Assembly (NCBI RefSeq): GCF_028288225.1
Contig: NZ_JAQBOC010000080.1
Span: 1 to 64,000, forward strand
Direction of reading: 5' to 3'
DNA: 64,000 nt
Origin: Mucilaginibacter sp.
GTDB taxonomy: Bacteria; Bacteroidota; Bacteroidia; Sphingobacteriales; Sphingobacteriaceae
Of the stretch, positions 43,936 to 53,611 are shown one piece after another. Numbering within the stretch: position 1 is the first letter of the stretch; each line of letters opens with the position of its first letter. The notes beneath the pieces were generated by a model. The model saw only the letters and a list, made by a program, of their open reading frames with translations. It was not told the DNA's origin and searched no databases. The translations under genes were made by a program, and so were the position numbers.

Positions 43936-45006
43936 ATGTTCATCATTGATGCCCATTTAGACTTAAGCATGAACGCGCTGGAGTGGAATCGCGACTTGCA
44001 GAAACCAGTTGCAGAAATAAATGAACGCGAAGAAGGCATGACAGACAAACCCGATCGTGCAAAGGGTGTAGTTTCATTACCCGAATTGCGGAAAGGAAAT
44101 ATTGGGCTGGTTGTGGGTACCCAAATTGCGCGTTATGTTGCACCTGGCAACCCTTTACCCGGATGGCATTCGCCCGAGCAGGCATGGGCGCAAACACAGG
44201 GCCAGGCAGCCTGGTATAAAGCAATGGAAGATGCCGGTGAAATGGTGCAGATAAATAATTTTGAAAGCCTTGATAAACACATCAGCCTTTGGTTTAACGG
44301 GCAACCAAATGATGCTAAACCAGTAGGGTACATTTTAAGTTTAGAAGGTGCTGATTCAATAGTAACAATAAAACACCTGGAAAGGGCATATAACTATGGG
44401 CTAAGGGCTGTAGGCCCGGCACACTATGGCCCAGGTCGTTACGCTCAGGGTACTGATGCCATTGGTTTTATGGGGCAGGTAGGGCACGAGCTGTTGAAAG
44501 AGATGGAGCGGCTTAATATTATTTTAGATGCTACCCATTTATGTGACGATAGCTTTTGGGAAGCACTTGATCATTTTAACGGACACGTTTGGGCAAGCCA
44601 TAATAACTGCCGGGCTTTGGTAAATCATAATCGCCAATATAGTGATGAACAAATAAAAGAACTGGTAAAGCGTGGGGCTGTAATCGGGGCCGCATTAGAT
44701 GCCTGGATGATGGTACCGGGTTGGGTGAGGGGGCAATCAGATCCTAAAGAAATGAATTGCAGTTTGGAAGTGATGATAGATCATGTGGACCACATCTGCC
44801 AGCTTGCCGGCAACTCAATGCATGTTGGTATAGGCTCTGATCTTGACGGGGCGTTTGGCCGGGAGCAATGCCCTTATGATCTGGAAACCATTGCTGACCT
44901 TCAAAAAATACCAACCCTGTTAAAAAAACGTGGCTATAGCGAAACCGATATGGAGAACATGATGCATGGCAACTGGCTGAGGTTTTTGAGGAATGCCTGG
45001 GTATAG
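43936..45006 (+). CDS. membrane-dipeptidase family (M19) peptidase
   Basis: 356 aa. DAHLDLSMNALEWNRDL gives His7-x-Asp9 as the first metal ligands; SLEGAD holds the bridging Glu and LDATHLCDDSFWEAL with ASHNNCRAL the histidines, all as in renal-type dipeptidases. No signal peptide, so it acts in the cytosol. M19 enzymes accept dipeptides with a D-residue at the C-terminus and thus could supply the D-amino acids for the preceding enzyme. Preceded by a class A repeat arm (43897-43930). Confidence 0.88.
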   Translation: MFIIDAHLDLSMNALEWNRDLQKPVAEINEREEGMTDKPDRAKGVVSLPELRKGNIGLVVGTQIARYVAPGNPLPGWHSPEQAWAQTQGQAAWYKAMEDAGEMVQINNFESLDKHISLWFNGQPNDAKPVGYILSLEGADSIVTIKHLERAYNYGLRAVGPAHYGPGRYAQGTDAIGFMGQVGHELLKEMERLNIILDATHLCDDSFWEALDHFNGHVWASHNNCRALVNHNRQYSDEQIKELVKRGAVIGAALDAWMMVPGWVRGQSDPKEMNCSLEVMIDHVDHICQLAGNSMHVGIGSDLDGAFGREQCPYDLETIADLQKIPTLLKKRGYSETDMENMMHGNWLRFLRNAWV

Positions 45007-45173
45007 GTTTTTTTTAATATGATTGCAATAATATAAAGGTGTCTGTGCTTATAACATTCAGACTGTATTATTATGTTTAGATTACGCCAATGATAGAAGA
45101 AATCACCCACGGTAATCGGTGAAATCATTTCAAAAAATCAGTGTAATTATCCTAAATGATCATCCCCAACAAT

Positions 45174-47771
45174 ATGAATGCAGAACAAACAAGATTAAAA
45201 GATTCATCATGGAAAAAGTGGGGGCCGTATGTAAGCGATCGTCAGTGGGGAACCGTGCGGGAGGACTACAGCGAAAACGGCGACGCCTGGAACTATATTA
45301 CGCATGATATGGCCCGGAGCAAAGCTTACCGCTGGGGTGAGGAGGGAATTGGAGGAATTTGTGATAATGAGCAATTACTCTGCTTTGCTGTTGCATTATG
45401 GAACAAAAAAGATCCTATTATTAAAGAACGTTATTTCGGTCTCAGCAATCCCGAAGGAAATCATGGCGAGGATGTAAAGGAGCTATACTATTACCTGGAT
45501 AACACGCCTACGCATTCCTACCAGAAAATGCTTTATAAATATCCGCAACAGGAGTATCCTTATGCCTGGCTTGTAGATGAAAATAAGCGGCGAAGCCGTA
45601 ACAATCCTGAATTTGAACTGATTGATACCGGCATATTCGACCAGGATGCATATTTTGATGTATTTATTGAATATGCTAAAAACACACAGCTTGATATACT
45701 AATTAAAATAACTATTAATAACAGGGGGAGCCTTGATGCTGCTTTAAATGTGCTGCCAACCATATGGTTTCGTAATACATGGGCTTGGGGATATGACAAT
45801 TATCAGCCTGAGTTAACAGCTGATTCACATGGCGTTATAGAGGTATGTCATAGAAATTTCGGCCAGATGTGGTTAAATGCCGAAGGATCACCAGAGTTAA
45901 TGTTTTGTGATAATGAAACTAATACTCAGCGTTTGTATAATACCAATGACGGTAAGCAGTTTTACAAAGATGGTATAAATGATCATGTTGTGCACGGGGC
46001 CGATACAATCAACCCCAAAAAAACAGGTACAAAAGCTGCGGTAAATTTCGATATAAATGTACCTGCCAAACAAAGTATTACATTACGATTAAGATTGTCG
46101 AAAAATGCAAGTAACGGGTTTGAAGATTTCGACAAGTTATTTGATGCAAGAAAAGAGGAGGCGGATCAGTTTTATTCGGAAATAAATAGTGGAGCCAGTA
46201 ATATTGATAAAATTTTAATTCAGCGCCAGGCCTTAGCAGGGATGTTATGGAGCAAGCAATTTTATTATTATGATATTAATCACTGGTTAAATGGCGACCC
46301 CGCAGAACCCAAACCATCTCAACAAAGATTAAACGCCCGCAACAGTAAGTGGACCCATTTTAATACAAGGGACATCATATCAATGCCTGATAAATGGGAG
46401 TACCCGTGGTTTGCCGCCTGGGACCTTGCTTTCCATTGTATCCCACTTGCAAAAATTGATATGGTTTTTGCAAAAAATCAGCTTAGCCTGCTTGTAAAAG
46501 ACTGGTACATGCACCCCAATGGCCAATTACCAGCTTACGAATGGGATTTTAACGATGCCAATCCGCCGGTGCATGCTATGGTAACCTGGAAGATATATCA
46601 GCAAGATAAAGCAGCAAACAATGGGAAAGGTGACACTTACTTTTTAGAACGGATCTTCCATAAGTTAATGCTGAACTTTACCTGGTGGGTAAACCGTAAA
46701 GATGCATCAGGCAATAATATTTTTGAAGGTGGATTTTTAGGGCTTGATAATATTGGCGTGTTCGACAGAAATACGCACCTGCCCATGGGTGAACATCTTG
46801 AACAAGCCGATGGTACCAGCTGGATGGCCATATATTCGTTAAATTTGTTACGTATTGCAGCTGAGCTTGCTGAAAGTAATAAAGCTTACAATGACATAGC
46901 CAGCAAGTTTTTTGAACACTTTATTTACATTGCCGGAGCCATCTCAAGTTTAGGGCAGGATAATGAAGGACTTTGGGATGATGCAGATGGCTTTTTTTAT
47001 GACCAGTTGCGATTGCCTGATAACAGCACCCAGAAAATGCGGGTACGAAGCATAGTAGGGCTGATCCCATTAATAGCTGCCGAAGTGCTTGATGAAAACG
47101 ACATTTTGAATAATCCCATATTTAGCGACAGGATGAAATGGTTTTCAGAGAACCGCCCTGACCTTGCTTCATTGGTATCGCGCTGGGCAGAAACTAAAAC
47201 GCCTGGTAAGCACCTGGTAAGCCTGCTGCGTGGTTACCGCATGAAATCATTACTTAAATATATGCTGGATGAAAATGAGTTTTTGAGTAAATATGGCATT
47301 CGTTCAGTTTCTAAGTATCATTTGGATAATCCGTATCATGTATCGGTTGATGGGGTGGAGTTCAGTATAAAATATACGCCTGCTGAGAGTGACAGCGGCT
47401 TGTTTGGAGGCAATAGCAACTGGCGCGGCCCAATATGGCTTCCCATAAATTATTTGCTGATAGAGAGTCTGCATAAATTTCACCTTTATTATGGCGATGA
47501 TTTTAAGATTGAGTGCCCAACTGGTTCCGGTAACTTTATGAACCTGCAGCAGGTGGCAAATGAGCTGTACAGCAGGATCTCAAACCTGTTTTTGAGGGAT
47601 GAGGAGGGTAAAAGGGCTGTTTTTGGCAATTACAACAAAATGCAAACCGATCCTGATTTTAAGGATTATATATTATTTCACGAATATTTTGATGGCGATA
47701 CAGGTCGCGGTATTGGCGCATCACATCAAACCGGCTGGACAGGGTTGATAGCTGTTTGTTTGTACCAGTAG
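45174..47771 (+). CDS. GH63 family glucosidase (MGH1-like)
   Basis: 865 aa from the ATG at 45174; an in-frame ATG six codons earlier is possible, but the later one begins MNAEQTRLKDSSWKKWGPYV, the usual family start. Motifs include QWGTVREDYSENGDAWNYI, WAWGYDNYQPEL, WEYPWFAAWDLAFHCIPLA and WRGPIWLPINYL, typical of the (alpha/alpha)6 barrel of GH63-type glucosidases. No signal peptide, so cytosolic. Substrate is probably an alpha-glucoside or glucosylglycerate-type compound; not determined. Separate from the GH30 locus. Confidence 0.88.
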   Translation: MNAEQTRLKDSSWKKWGPYVSDRQWGTVREDYSENGDAWNYITHDMARSKAYRWGEEGIGGICDNEQLLCFAVALWNKKDPIIKERYFGLSNPEGNHGEDVKELYYYLDNTPTHSYQKMLYKYPQQEYPYAWLVDENKRRSRNNPEFELIDTGIFDQDAYFDVFIEYAKNTQLDILIKITINNRGSLDAALNVLPTIWFRNTWAWGYDNYQPELTADSHGVIEVCHRNFGQMWLNAEGSPELMFCDNETNTQRLYNTNDGKQFYKDGINDHVVHGADTINPKKTGTKAAVNFDINVPAKQSITLRLRLSKNASNGFEDFDKLFDARKEEADQFYSEINSGASNIDKILIQRQALAGMLWSKQFYYYDINHWLNGDPAEPKPSQQRLNARNSKWTHFNTRDIISMPDKWEYPWFAAWDLAFHCIPLAKIDMVFAKNQLSLLVKDWYMHPNGQLPAYEWDFNDANPPVHAMVTWKIYQQDKAANNGKGDTYFLERIFHKLMLNFTWWVNRKDASGNNIFEGGFLGLDNIGVFDRNTHLPMGEHLEQADGTSWMAIYSLNLLRIAAELAESNKAYNDIASKFFEHFIYIAGAISSLGQDNEGLWDDADGFFYDQLRLPDNSTQKMRVRSIVGLIPLIAAEVLDENDILNNPIFSDRMKWFSENRPDLASLVSRWAETKTPGKHLVSLLRGYRMKSLLKYMLDENEFLSKYGIRSVSKYHLDNPYHVSVDGVEFSIKYTPAESDSGLFGGNSNWRGPIWLPINYLLIESLHKFHLYYGDDFKIECPTGSGNFMNLQQVANELYSRISNLFLRDEEGKRAVFGNYNKMQTDPDFKDYILFHEYFDGDTGRGIGASHQTGWTGLIAVCLYQ

Positions 47772-47794
47772 TTACACAAGGCTTTGCTTTCTTG

Positions 47795-48634
47795 CTAATT
47801 GCTCCCGGTAAACTTTTTATTTTCTAATACTTCCTGGATAGGCTGGGGCAAAGCGGATAGCAAATTATAACCGGTTGAGTCTTCAATATTTTTTACGGTG
47901 CAGGCATAATTCATCCAGTTTTTGGAGATGCTGTTATCATTTGGTGTATCAATGGCAATAACCAGGGTGTTTTCATCAATTCGGTTTAAATCATCGTCGC
48001 CCTCAGGTATAACTACAACAACTTTCCATATGTGCGCGGGTACATTAACGCGTCCTTTATCAATAGAAGTAGCAAAACCATTTCGCCCGGTTCCGCCACT
48101 TCCATAAACACCCATTATTATGTAAACCTCGTTTCCTCTTTTTACTTTATTCCTGCAATAGTTTTCCAGGTGCTCCCATGTATGCTGGTTATTGTTTGGT
48201 GCCTGCGGAATTATGTTATCCATTAAAAACGTAGCAGAATTTGCATCGGTTGTGCTTGTACGGTCTCCGCTGGGGCAATTATGCCCTTTATCAAATCCCG
48301 ATCTTTTATAACTGGTATTGTCAACCTCATACCAGCCATCCGGCAATGTTTCATCAGGCCTGAAGTTGTTTAATCTGTCAGTTGTCCCTACATCTTTGCT
48401 GCACAAATGCCAGCTTACCGAATTCGGTTCAGCTTTATTCCTATTATAACTTTCAATATAATATTTATGATCAATTAGATAATTATCAGCATTTAAAAGA
48501 CTCTTACTTGCATTGCTTGGGTTACCTAAAGCCAGATTGTTATTATCTGTTACTTGTGGAACGTGTTGTTTACAGCCAATTGCTGTTAATAAAACAAAGC
48601 CTAACAGGTTTATTAATAGTCTATTATAACGCAT
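47795..48634 (-). CDS. DNA/RNA non-specific endonuclease lipoprotein
   Basis: 279 aa. Lipobox with Cys21 (TAIGC), so anchored outside the cytoplasm. Active-site motif FDKGHNCPSGDRT with His118, a variant of the DRGH motif (Lys in place of Arg), and the metal-binding Asn in PQAPNNNQHTWEHLENYCR, as in NucA/Serratia nuclease. Degrades extracellular nucleic acid for nutrition or biofilm turnover. No immunity gene, in keeping with an exported enzyme. Confidence 0.9.
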   Translation of the reverse strand: MRYNRLLINLLGFVLLTAIGCKQHVPQVTDNNNLALGNPSNASKSLLNADNYLIDHKYYIESYNRNKAEPNSVSWHLCSKDVGTTDRLNNFRPDETLPDGWYEVDNTSYKRSGFDKGHNCPSGDRTSTTDANSATFLMDNIIPQAPNNNQHTWEHLENYCRNKVKRGNEVYIIMGVYGSGGTGRNGFATSIDKGRVNVPAHIWKVVVVIPEGDDDLNRIDENTLVIAIDTPNDNSISKNWMNYACTVKNIEDSTGYNLLSALPQPIQEVLENKKFTGSN

Positions 48635-48820
48635 TTATATAAATTGTGAAAGCTTAAATACTTAGGTCGAAATATAGGAATATTTAGTTTGGTTAAAACA
48701 TTATGTGGATTATTTAAGGAGTTGATTAACAGTTGAAAAAAATATTATTCTTAATGTGTAAAAATGACACAATAATTTTTTAGTTTTACTAAACCACATA
48801 AACTAAATTACCAATTTAAC

Positions 48821-49750
48821 ATGAATTACAACAGACGTAAGTTTTTGCAAAGTACAGGTGTACTGGTACTTGGCGGCATGGCATTATCAGGCAAAGCCAG
48901 CTCTTTTTTATCAAATATGGCCCCCCATCCGGTGGGTTTACAGCTTTTTACTTTCTTTGGTGTAATTGATGAGGATGTAAAAGGAACATTAACCAAAATA
49001 GCCGCAGTAGGGTATAAGGAAATGGAATCTGCTTTCAGTAAAAAGGGCGGCTATTACGGCATGAAGCCCAAAGGATTTAAAGCTATGGTGAATGACCTGG
49101 GCATGTCGTGGAAATCACACCATGTACTGGGGGCGCCATTTAAATTACCGAAGGGATATAAAATGCCCCTGGGTGCCGATGGAAAACCTATGGTAATACC
49201 GCCAATGATGAACCTGCGCGACAATATGCAGCAGTTGGTTGATGAAGCTGCAGAAGGAGGAATACAATACCTGGTATGTGCCAATGCCCCTACAGGTACG
49301 CTTGAAGAAATAAAATCGTCAATTGTTATATTGAATAAAACTGGCGAAGCTGCAAAAAAAGCGGGTCTGCAGTTTGCTTACCATAACCACGATATGGAGT
49401 TTAAGGCAATTGATGGCAAGGTTCCTTATCATTTGCTGTTAACAGAAACCGACGCCCAAAATGTAAAAATGGAACTCGACCTGGCCTGGGCAATAAAAGG
49501 CGGGCAGGATCCGGTACAGTTGTTTAAAGATCATCCGGGCAGATTTCCATTGTGGCATGTAAAAGACCTGGATGCCTCTCATACTAACATATTGCCTGTA
49601 GGCAACGGCACAATCGACTTTAAAAGGATCTTCGCAAATAGTACATCAGCCGGAATGCAGCACTTTTTTGTAGAACACGATAACCCGAAGGACGCTTTTG
49701 CAAGTATTAAAAGCAGTTACGAATATATAGCAAATACCCTTAAAGCCTAG
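48821..49750 (+). CDS. sugar phosphate isomerase/epimerase family protein, Tat signal
   Basis: 309 aa. Twin-arginine motif RRKFLQST followed by a hydrophobic stretch, then an AP-endonuclease-2-type TIM barrel: GYKEMESAF, FAYHNHDMEFK, MELDLAWAI and LWHVKDLD contain the Glu, His, Asp and His metal ligands. Related periplasmic proteins go with Gfo/Idh/MocA and DUF1080 genes in 3-keto-sugar processing. Here those are 13 kb away, so the link is weak. Confidence 0.85.
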   Translation: MNYNRRKFLQSTGVLVLGGMALSGKASSFLSNMAPHPVGLQLFTFFGVIDEDVKGTLTKIAAVGYKEMESAFSKKGGYYGMKPKGFKAMVNDLGMSWKSHHVLGAPFKLPKGYKMPLGADGKPMVIPPMMNLRDNMQQLVDEAAEGGIQYLVCANAPTGTLEEIKSSIVILNKTGEAAKKAGLQFAYHNHDMEFKAIDGKVPYHLLLTETDAQNVKMELDLAWAIKGGQDPVQLFKDHPGRFPLWHVKDLDASHTNILPVGNGTIDFKRIFANSTSAGMQHFFVEHDNPKDAFASIKSSYEYIANTLKA

Positions 49751-49751
49751 T

Positions 49752-49838
49752 GTTAAGTCAACAGTCTTAAGTAGCCAGTCTTAAGTCAAATTTTGTCTTT
49801 TCTGACTTAGAACTCAAGACTTTCGACTCCAGACTAAG
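49752..49838. repeat. class C degenerate inverted repeat after sugar isomerase
   Basis: AAGTCAACAGTCTTAAGT-type left arm (49752-49790) and GACTTAGAACTCAAGACT-type right arm (49803-49838). It starts within two bases of the isomerase stop and is followed by the perfect 20-bp terminator. Confidence 0.55.
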
Positions 49839-49870
49839 CGTCAATTCATGATGACACGACGCTAGTTATT

Positions 49871-49915
49871 ATAAAAGTAAAGCCGCCAGGCAATACCTGG
49901 CGGCTTTACTTTTAT
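49871..49915. terminator. bidirectional terminator, perfect 20-bp stem
   Basis: ATAAAAGTAAAGCCGCCAGG (49871-49890), five-base loop CAATA, exact complement (49896-49915). Flanked by the convergent isomerase and small-paralogue genes; the A/T ends of the stem supply T runs on both strands. Confidence 0.9.
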
Positions 49916-49950
49916 GTTAGCCACAATTAAATTATTTGTACGGTATTTTT

Positions 49951-50298
49951 TTATGAGATAGGAGATGGTTTTATTGCCGACCTAATGGTTTTAACCCAAT
50001 TTTTTAACCATTGATAAATTGTTGAATACTCCAGGTAATTACGTATCGTGTCATCGTTACGAATGGTAGTTGCTAAATCTCTCAATATGTTTTTTAACGG
50101 AGAGGTTTTGCTTACCGTAGTAACAATCTCTTCAATCTGATCTGCATAAACTACAGCTTCATATTCATTATCAAATAGGAGCTCAGTCTCGCTGTTCCTT
50201 TTTTCCTTTATTCCTTTTGATGGAATTGGTAAATGATAGGTCTTAAAATCAGCAGAAGTTAATTTGGTTGGGCCGGTTGAAAACTTAATACGTAACAT
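49951..50298 (-). CDS. small protein of unknown function, paralogue of 50324-50602
   Basis: 115 aa, no signal peptide, no cysteine. Shares with its neighbour a core F-x-x-Y-x-L-P-x-P then L-x-F-D-x-E-x-E-A-x-x-Y-A-x-Q-x-E, and later IRND. The C-terminus is 20-odd residues longer and basic (WLKNWVKTIRSAIK). Unknown family. Gap to the paralogue is 25 bases, so they are co-transcribed. Confidence 0.6.
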   Translation of the reverse strand: MLRIKFSTGPTKLTSADFKTYHLPIPSKGIKEKRNSETELLFDNEYEAVVYADQIEEIVTTVSKTSPLKNILRDLATTIRNDDTIRNYLEYSTIYQWLKNWVKTIRSAIKPSPIS

Positions 50299-50323
50299 AG
50301 ATTTTATTTTTTAGTGCTCAATT

Positions 50324-50602
50324 CTATCGTGTATAACTCTGTACAAATTCATCATTGCGAATTGCCATAATAATATCGCTTATAGCAATATATTGCGGGG
50401 ATTGCTTATCATTTAACCCGTTTGACAAATTCTCCAGTTGTTCCGCATAAATAATCGCCTCCTCTTCATCATCAAACTTTAATACTATGTCATTATTTAT
50501 CTCGGCGTCAGCTCCATTAGGCGGCGCAGGCAATTCATATTCCTCAAAAGTTGAGAAATTAAGATTTGAATTACTGTTTGACGAAACATTGATATACAAC
50601 AT
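50324..50602 (-). CDS. small protein of unknown function, paralogue of 49951-50298
   Basis: 92 aa, acidic. The core FEEYELPAPPNGAD ... LKFDDEEEAIIYAEQLE aligns with the neighbour without gaps over about 40 residues, and both end their conserved part with AIRNDE/TIRNDD. Asn/Ser-rich N-terminus (NVSSNSNSNLN). First of the pair. A 205-base gap separates it from the divergent ethanolamine permease. Confidence 0.6.
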   Translation of the reverse strand: MLYINVSSNSNSNLNFSTFEEYELPAPPNGADAEINNDIVLKFDDEEEAIIYAEQLENLSNGLNDKQSPQYIAISDIIMAIRNDEFVQSYTR

Positions 50603-50807
50603 AATCTTATTGTCAAATTACTAATCGTCCGGTAATTGTTCAACACAGTAAAGGTAAAGCTGTTTTAACAATTTTACATTTAATTATTGTTAAGTTTATT
50701 ATATTTTTCTTCACAATCCCCTTACAATTACATAATACGTGCCATTTTGAAATAACGTTGTCTTTAAGTACTTTAAACCGGTAAATAAAGTTAGCAAATT
50801 ATCCACA

Positions 50808-52163
50808 ATGGCCACTATCAAAACAGAGCAGTTAAAACGAGTACTTAAACCCATTCACCTTTGGGCAATTGCTGTAAGTTTAGTTATATCCGGTGAGTAT
50901 TTTGGATGGAACCTGGGCTGGGGAGTTTCGGGCACTGTTGGATTCCTGTTAGCCACAGTGATCATCACTGTTATGTACATCACTTTTATATTTAGCTATA
51001 CTGAGTTGACAACTTCTATTCCGCATGCTGGGGGAGCGTTTGCTTATGCTTATAGAGCGTTAGGGCCATTTGGCGGATTGCTTGCAGGATATGCCACACT
51101 TATAGATTTTCTTTTTGCCACACCGGCCATCGCTTTTGCCTTGGGAGCATACCTTCACTTTTTAGATCCTGACATCCCTGTGTTGTACTCTGCATTGTTT
51201 TTTAACGTTGTTTTTATCGTTATAAATATTTTAGGCGTAAAAGAATCTGCAACATTTTCTTTGATAATTACCATACTGGCAGTAGCCGAATTATTACTCT
51301 TTTTGGGGATAGTTTCCCCACATTTTAAAGCAGATAATTTTTTAAGTAACCCAATGCCCTTCGGTTATGCAGGTATTTTTGCAGCCCTGCCTTATGCTGT
51401 ATGGTTTTACCTGGCCATCGAAGGAGTTGCCATGGTTGCAGAAGAAGTTAAAGACCCCAAACGGAATATTCCAAAAGGATATATTTCGGGTTTAGCTACA
51501 CTGATATTTTTGGCTTTCGGCGTTATGATATTTACAGGTGGCATTACCGACTGGCGCAAACTAAGTAATCTTGATTATCCTTTACCCGAAGCAATCAGCA
51601 TTGTATTGGGTAAAGCCAGCAGTTTTACAAAAATATTTGCAAGCATAGGTTTGTTTGGGCTGATAGCGTCGTTTCACGGAACTATACTGGCATCATCAAG
51701 GCAGGTATTTGCCATGGCCCGCAGCGGTTATTTACCCAGTGTATTATCAAAGGTCAATCATAAATTTAAAACACCTCATTGGGCAATTATAGCAGGAGGA
51801 TTTATCAGTTTTATTGCACTTTACACAGGTACTACAGATAAAATAGTAATAATGTCAGTTATGGGAGCTATATGTATGTATATGATGAGCATGATAAGTC
51901 TTTTCATCCTTCGCAAGAAAGAGCCTGGTTTAGAGCGCCCATTTACTGCACCATTTTATCCTTTATTTCCAGCAACAGCATTATTAATATCGGCTGTAAC
52001 TCTTATAACTATGATCTATTTTAATTTTATGCTGAGCCTAATGTTTTTTGCCGGGCTGGCAATGGCTATAGCATTATTTATACTGATGGGAAAACATAAG
52101 CTAAAGCTTGTGGAAGAATTTATGATTTCACCTGTGATAATAAACGATTACACTAATAAATAA
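50808..52163 (+). CDS. ethanolamine permease (APC superfamily)
   Basis: 451 aa, twelve hydrophobic helices. LKRVLKPIHLWAIAVSLVISGEYFGWNLGWG is the start typical of ethanolamine permeases (split here over residues 9-39), followed by PHAGGAFAYAYRALGPFGG and EGVAMVAEEVKDPKRNIPKGY. Its place directly before eutB and eutC fits the assignment. Imports ethanolamine from the periplasm. Confidence 0.92.
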   Translation: MATIKTEQLKRVLKPIHLWAIAVSLVISGEYFGWNLGWGVSGTVGFLLATVIITVMYITFIFSYTELTTSIPHAGGAFAYAYRALGPFGGLLAGYATLIDFLFATPAIAFALGAYLHFLDPDIPVLYSALFFNVVFIVINILGVKESATFSLIITILAVAELLLFLGIVSPHFKADNFLSNPMPFGYAGIFAALPYAVWFYLAIEGVAMVAEEVKDPKRNIPKGYISGLATLIFLAFGVMIFTGGITDWRKLSNLDYPLPEAISIVLGKASSFTKIFASIGLFGLIASFHGTILASSRQVFAMARSGYLPSVLSKVNHKFKTPHWAIIAGGFISFIALYTGTTDKIVIMSVMGAICMYMMSMISLFILRKKEPGLERPFTAPFYPLFPATALLISAVTLITMIYFNFMLSLMFFAGLAMAIALFILMGKHKLKLVEEFMISPVIINDYTNK

Positions 52164-52234
52164 TAAACCAGCTGTTAAATAATAAACCAGCTGCAATCCT
52201 GTAAATAAATCAAATCCTTAAATCGTGTTTAATT

Positions 52235-53611
52235 GTGTCTTACCACTTCACCATACGGAATAAAGCTTACAGGTTTAACGATCTGAAAACATTACTGGCT
52301 AAAGCTTCGCCATACCGCACAGGCGATGTGCTGGCTGGTGTATGTGCCGAAAGTTATGAAGAACGTGTGGCTGCCCAGATAGCCCTTGCTGATGTGCCTT
52401 TAAAAACGTTTTTAAACGAGGCAATTATTCCTTATGAGCAGGATGAAATAACCAGATTAATAATTGATGATCACGATGTTACAGCGTTTAGCTTAATAAG
52501 TCATTTTACTGTTGGTGAATTTAGGGATTGGTTATTAAGCAACGAAACAGGTACGGAAGTTTTAAGATCTGTTGAAGCTGGTATAACTCCTGAAATGGCT
52601 GCTGCAGTGTCAAAACTAATGCGCAACCAGGACCTTATCGCGGTAGCAAAAAAATGTGAGGTAATTACTGCGTTTCGTAATACCATAGGCTTAAAAGGTC
52701 ATTTTTCAACACGGCTGCAACCCAATCATCCAACAGACGATCCAAAAGGTATTGCAGCCAGCATTATTGATGGTTTACTATATGGCAGTGGCGATGCGTG
52801 TATTGGAATTAACCCTGCTACAGATAGCCCTGCCGCAGTTTTAAACCTGCTGAATTTGATCGATACTTTACGTGACCAGTTTGAGATTCCCACACAATCC
52901 TGCATTTTAAGCCATATAACAACTACGTTAGACCTGGTGAATAAAGGTGCACCGGTTGACCTTTGTTTTCAATCTATTGGTGGTACAGAAAAAACCAACG
53001 CCAGTTTTGGGATCAACCTGGCTTTAATTGATGAAGCTTACCAGGCAACGCTTTCACTTAACCGCGGAACTGTAGGGCAAAATGTAATGTATTTTGAAAC
53101 CGGGCAAGGGAGCGAGCTTTCTGCAAATGGACATCACGGAGTTGATCAGCAAACCTGCGAAGCCCGTGCTTACGCAATTGCACGAAAATATAAACCGTTG
53201 TTAGTCAATACAGTAGTTGGCTTTATCGGACCTGAATATTTATATGATGGCAAGCAAATTATAAGGGCAGCGTTAGAGGATCACTTTTGCGGCAAGCTGC
53301 TTGGATTACCCATGGGAGTTGATGTTTGCTATACCAATCATGCCGAAGCCGACCAGGACGATATGGATAACCTGCTTACCCTATTAGGCGTAGCCGGATG
53401 CAATTTTATAATGGGGATCCCGGGGTCAGATGATATTATGCTCAACTATCAATCCACCTCATTTCATGATGCCTTATATTTACGAAAAACTTTAGGTCTT
53501 AAGCCTGCCCCCGAATTTGAGCAATGGCTAATAAAACAAGGTATTACAGATTATGATGGCAGCCTTTTACCGGTTAATCCATCTCATAAACTACTATCAG
53601 GATTGATATGA
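52235..53611 (+). CDS. eutB: ethanolamine ammonia-lyase large subunit
   Basis: 458 aa, full family length. Start is GTG at 52235 (MSYHFTIRNKAYRFNDLKTLLAKA). TIM barrel with CEVITAFRNTIGLKGHFSTRLQPNHP and CFQSIGGTEKTNASFGINL, which hold residues of the adenosylcobalamin-dependent active site. Converts ethanolamine to acetaldehyde and ammonia with EutC. Overlaps the eutC start by four bases (ATGA). Confidence 0.95.
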   Translation: MSYHFTIRNKAYRFNDLKTLLAKASPYRTGDVLAGVCAESYEERVAAQIALADVPLKTFLNEAIIPYEQDEITRLIIDDHDVTAFSLISHFTVGEFRDWLLSNETGTEVLRSVEAGITPEMAAAVSKLMRNQDLIAVAKKCEVITAFRNTIGLKGHFSTRLQPNHPTDDPKGIAASIIDGLLYGSGDACIGINPATDSPAAVLNLLNLIDTLRDQFEIPTQSCILSHITTTLDLVNKGAPVDLCFQSIGGTEKTNASFGINLALIDEAYQATLSLNRGTVGQNVMYFETGQGSELSANGHHGVDQQTCEARAYAIARKYKPLLVNTVVGFIGPEYLYDGKQIIRAALEDHFCGKLLGLPMGVDVCYTNHAEADQDDMDNLLTLLGVAGCNFIMGIPGSDDIMLNYQSTSFHDALYLRKTLGLKPAPEFEQWLIKQGITDYDGSLLPVNPSHKLLSGLI

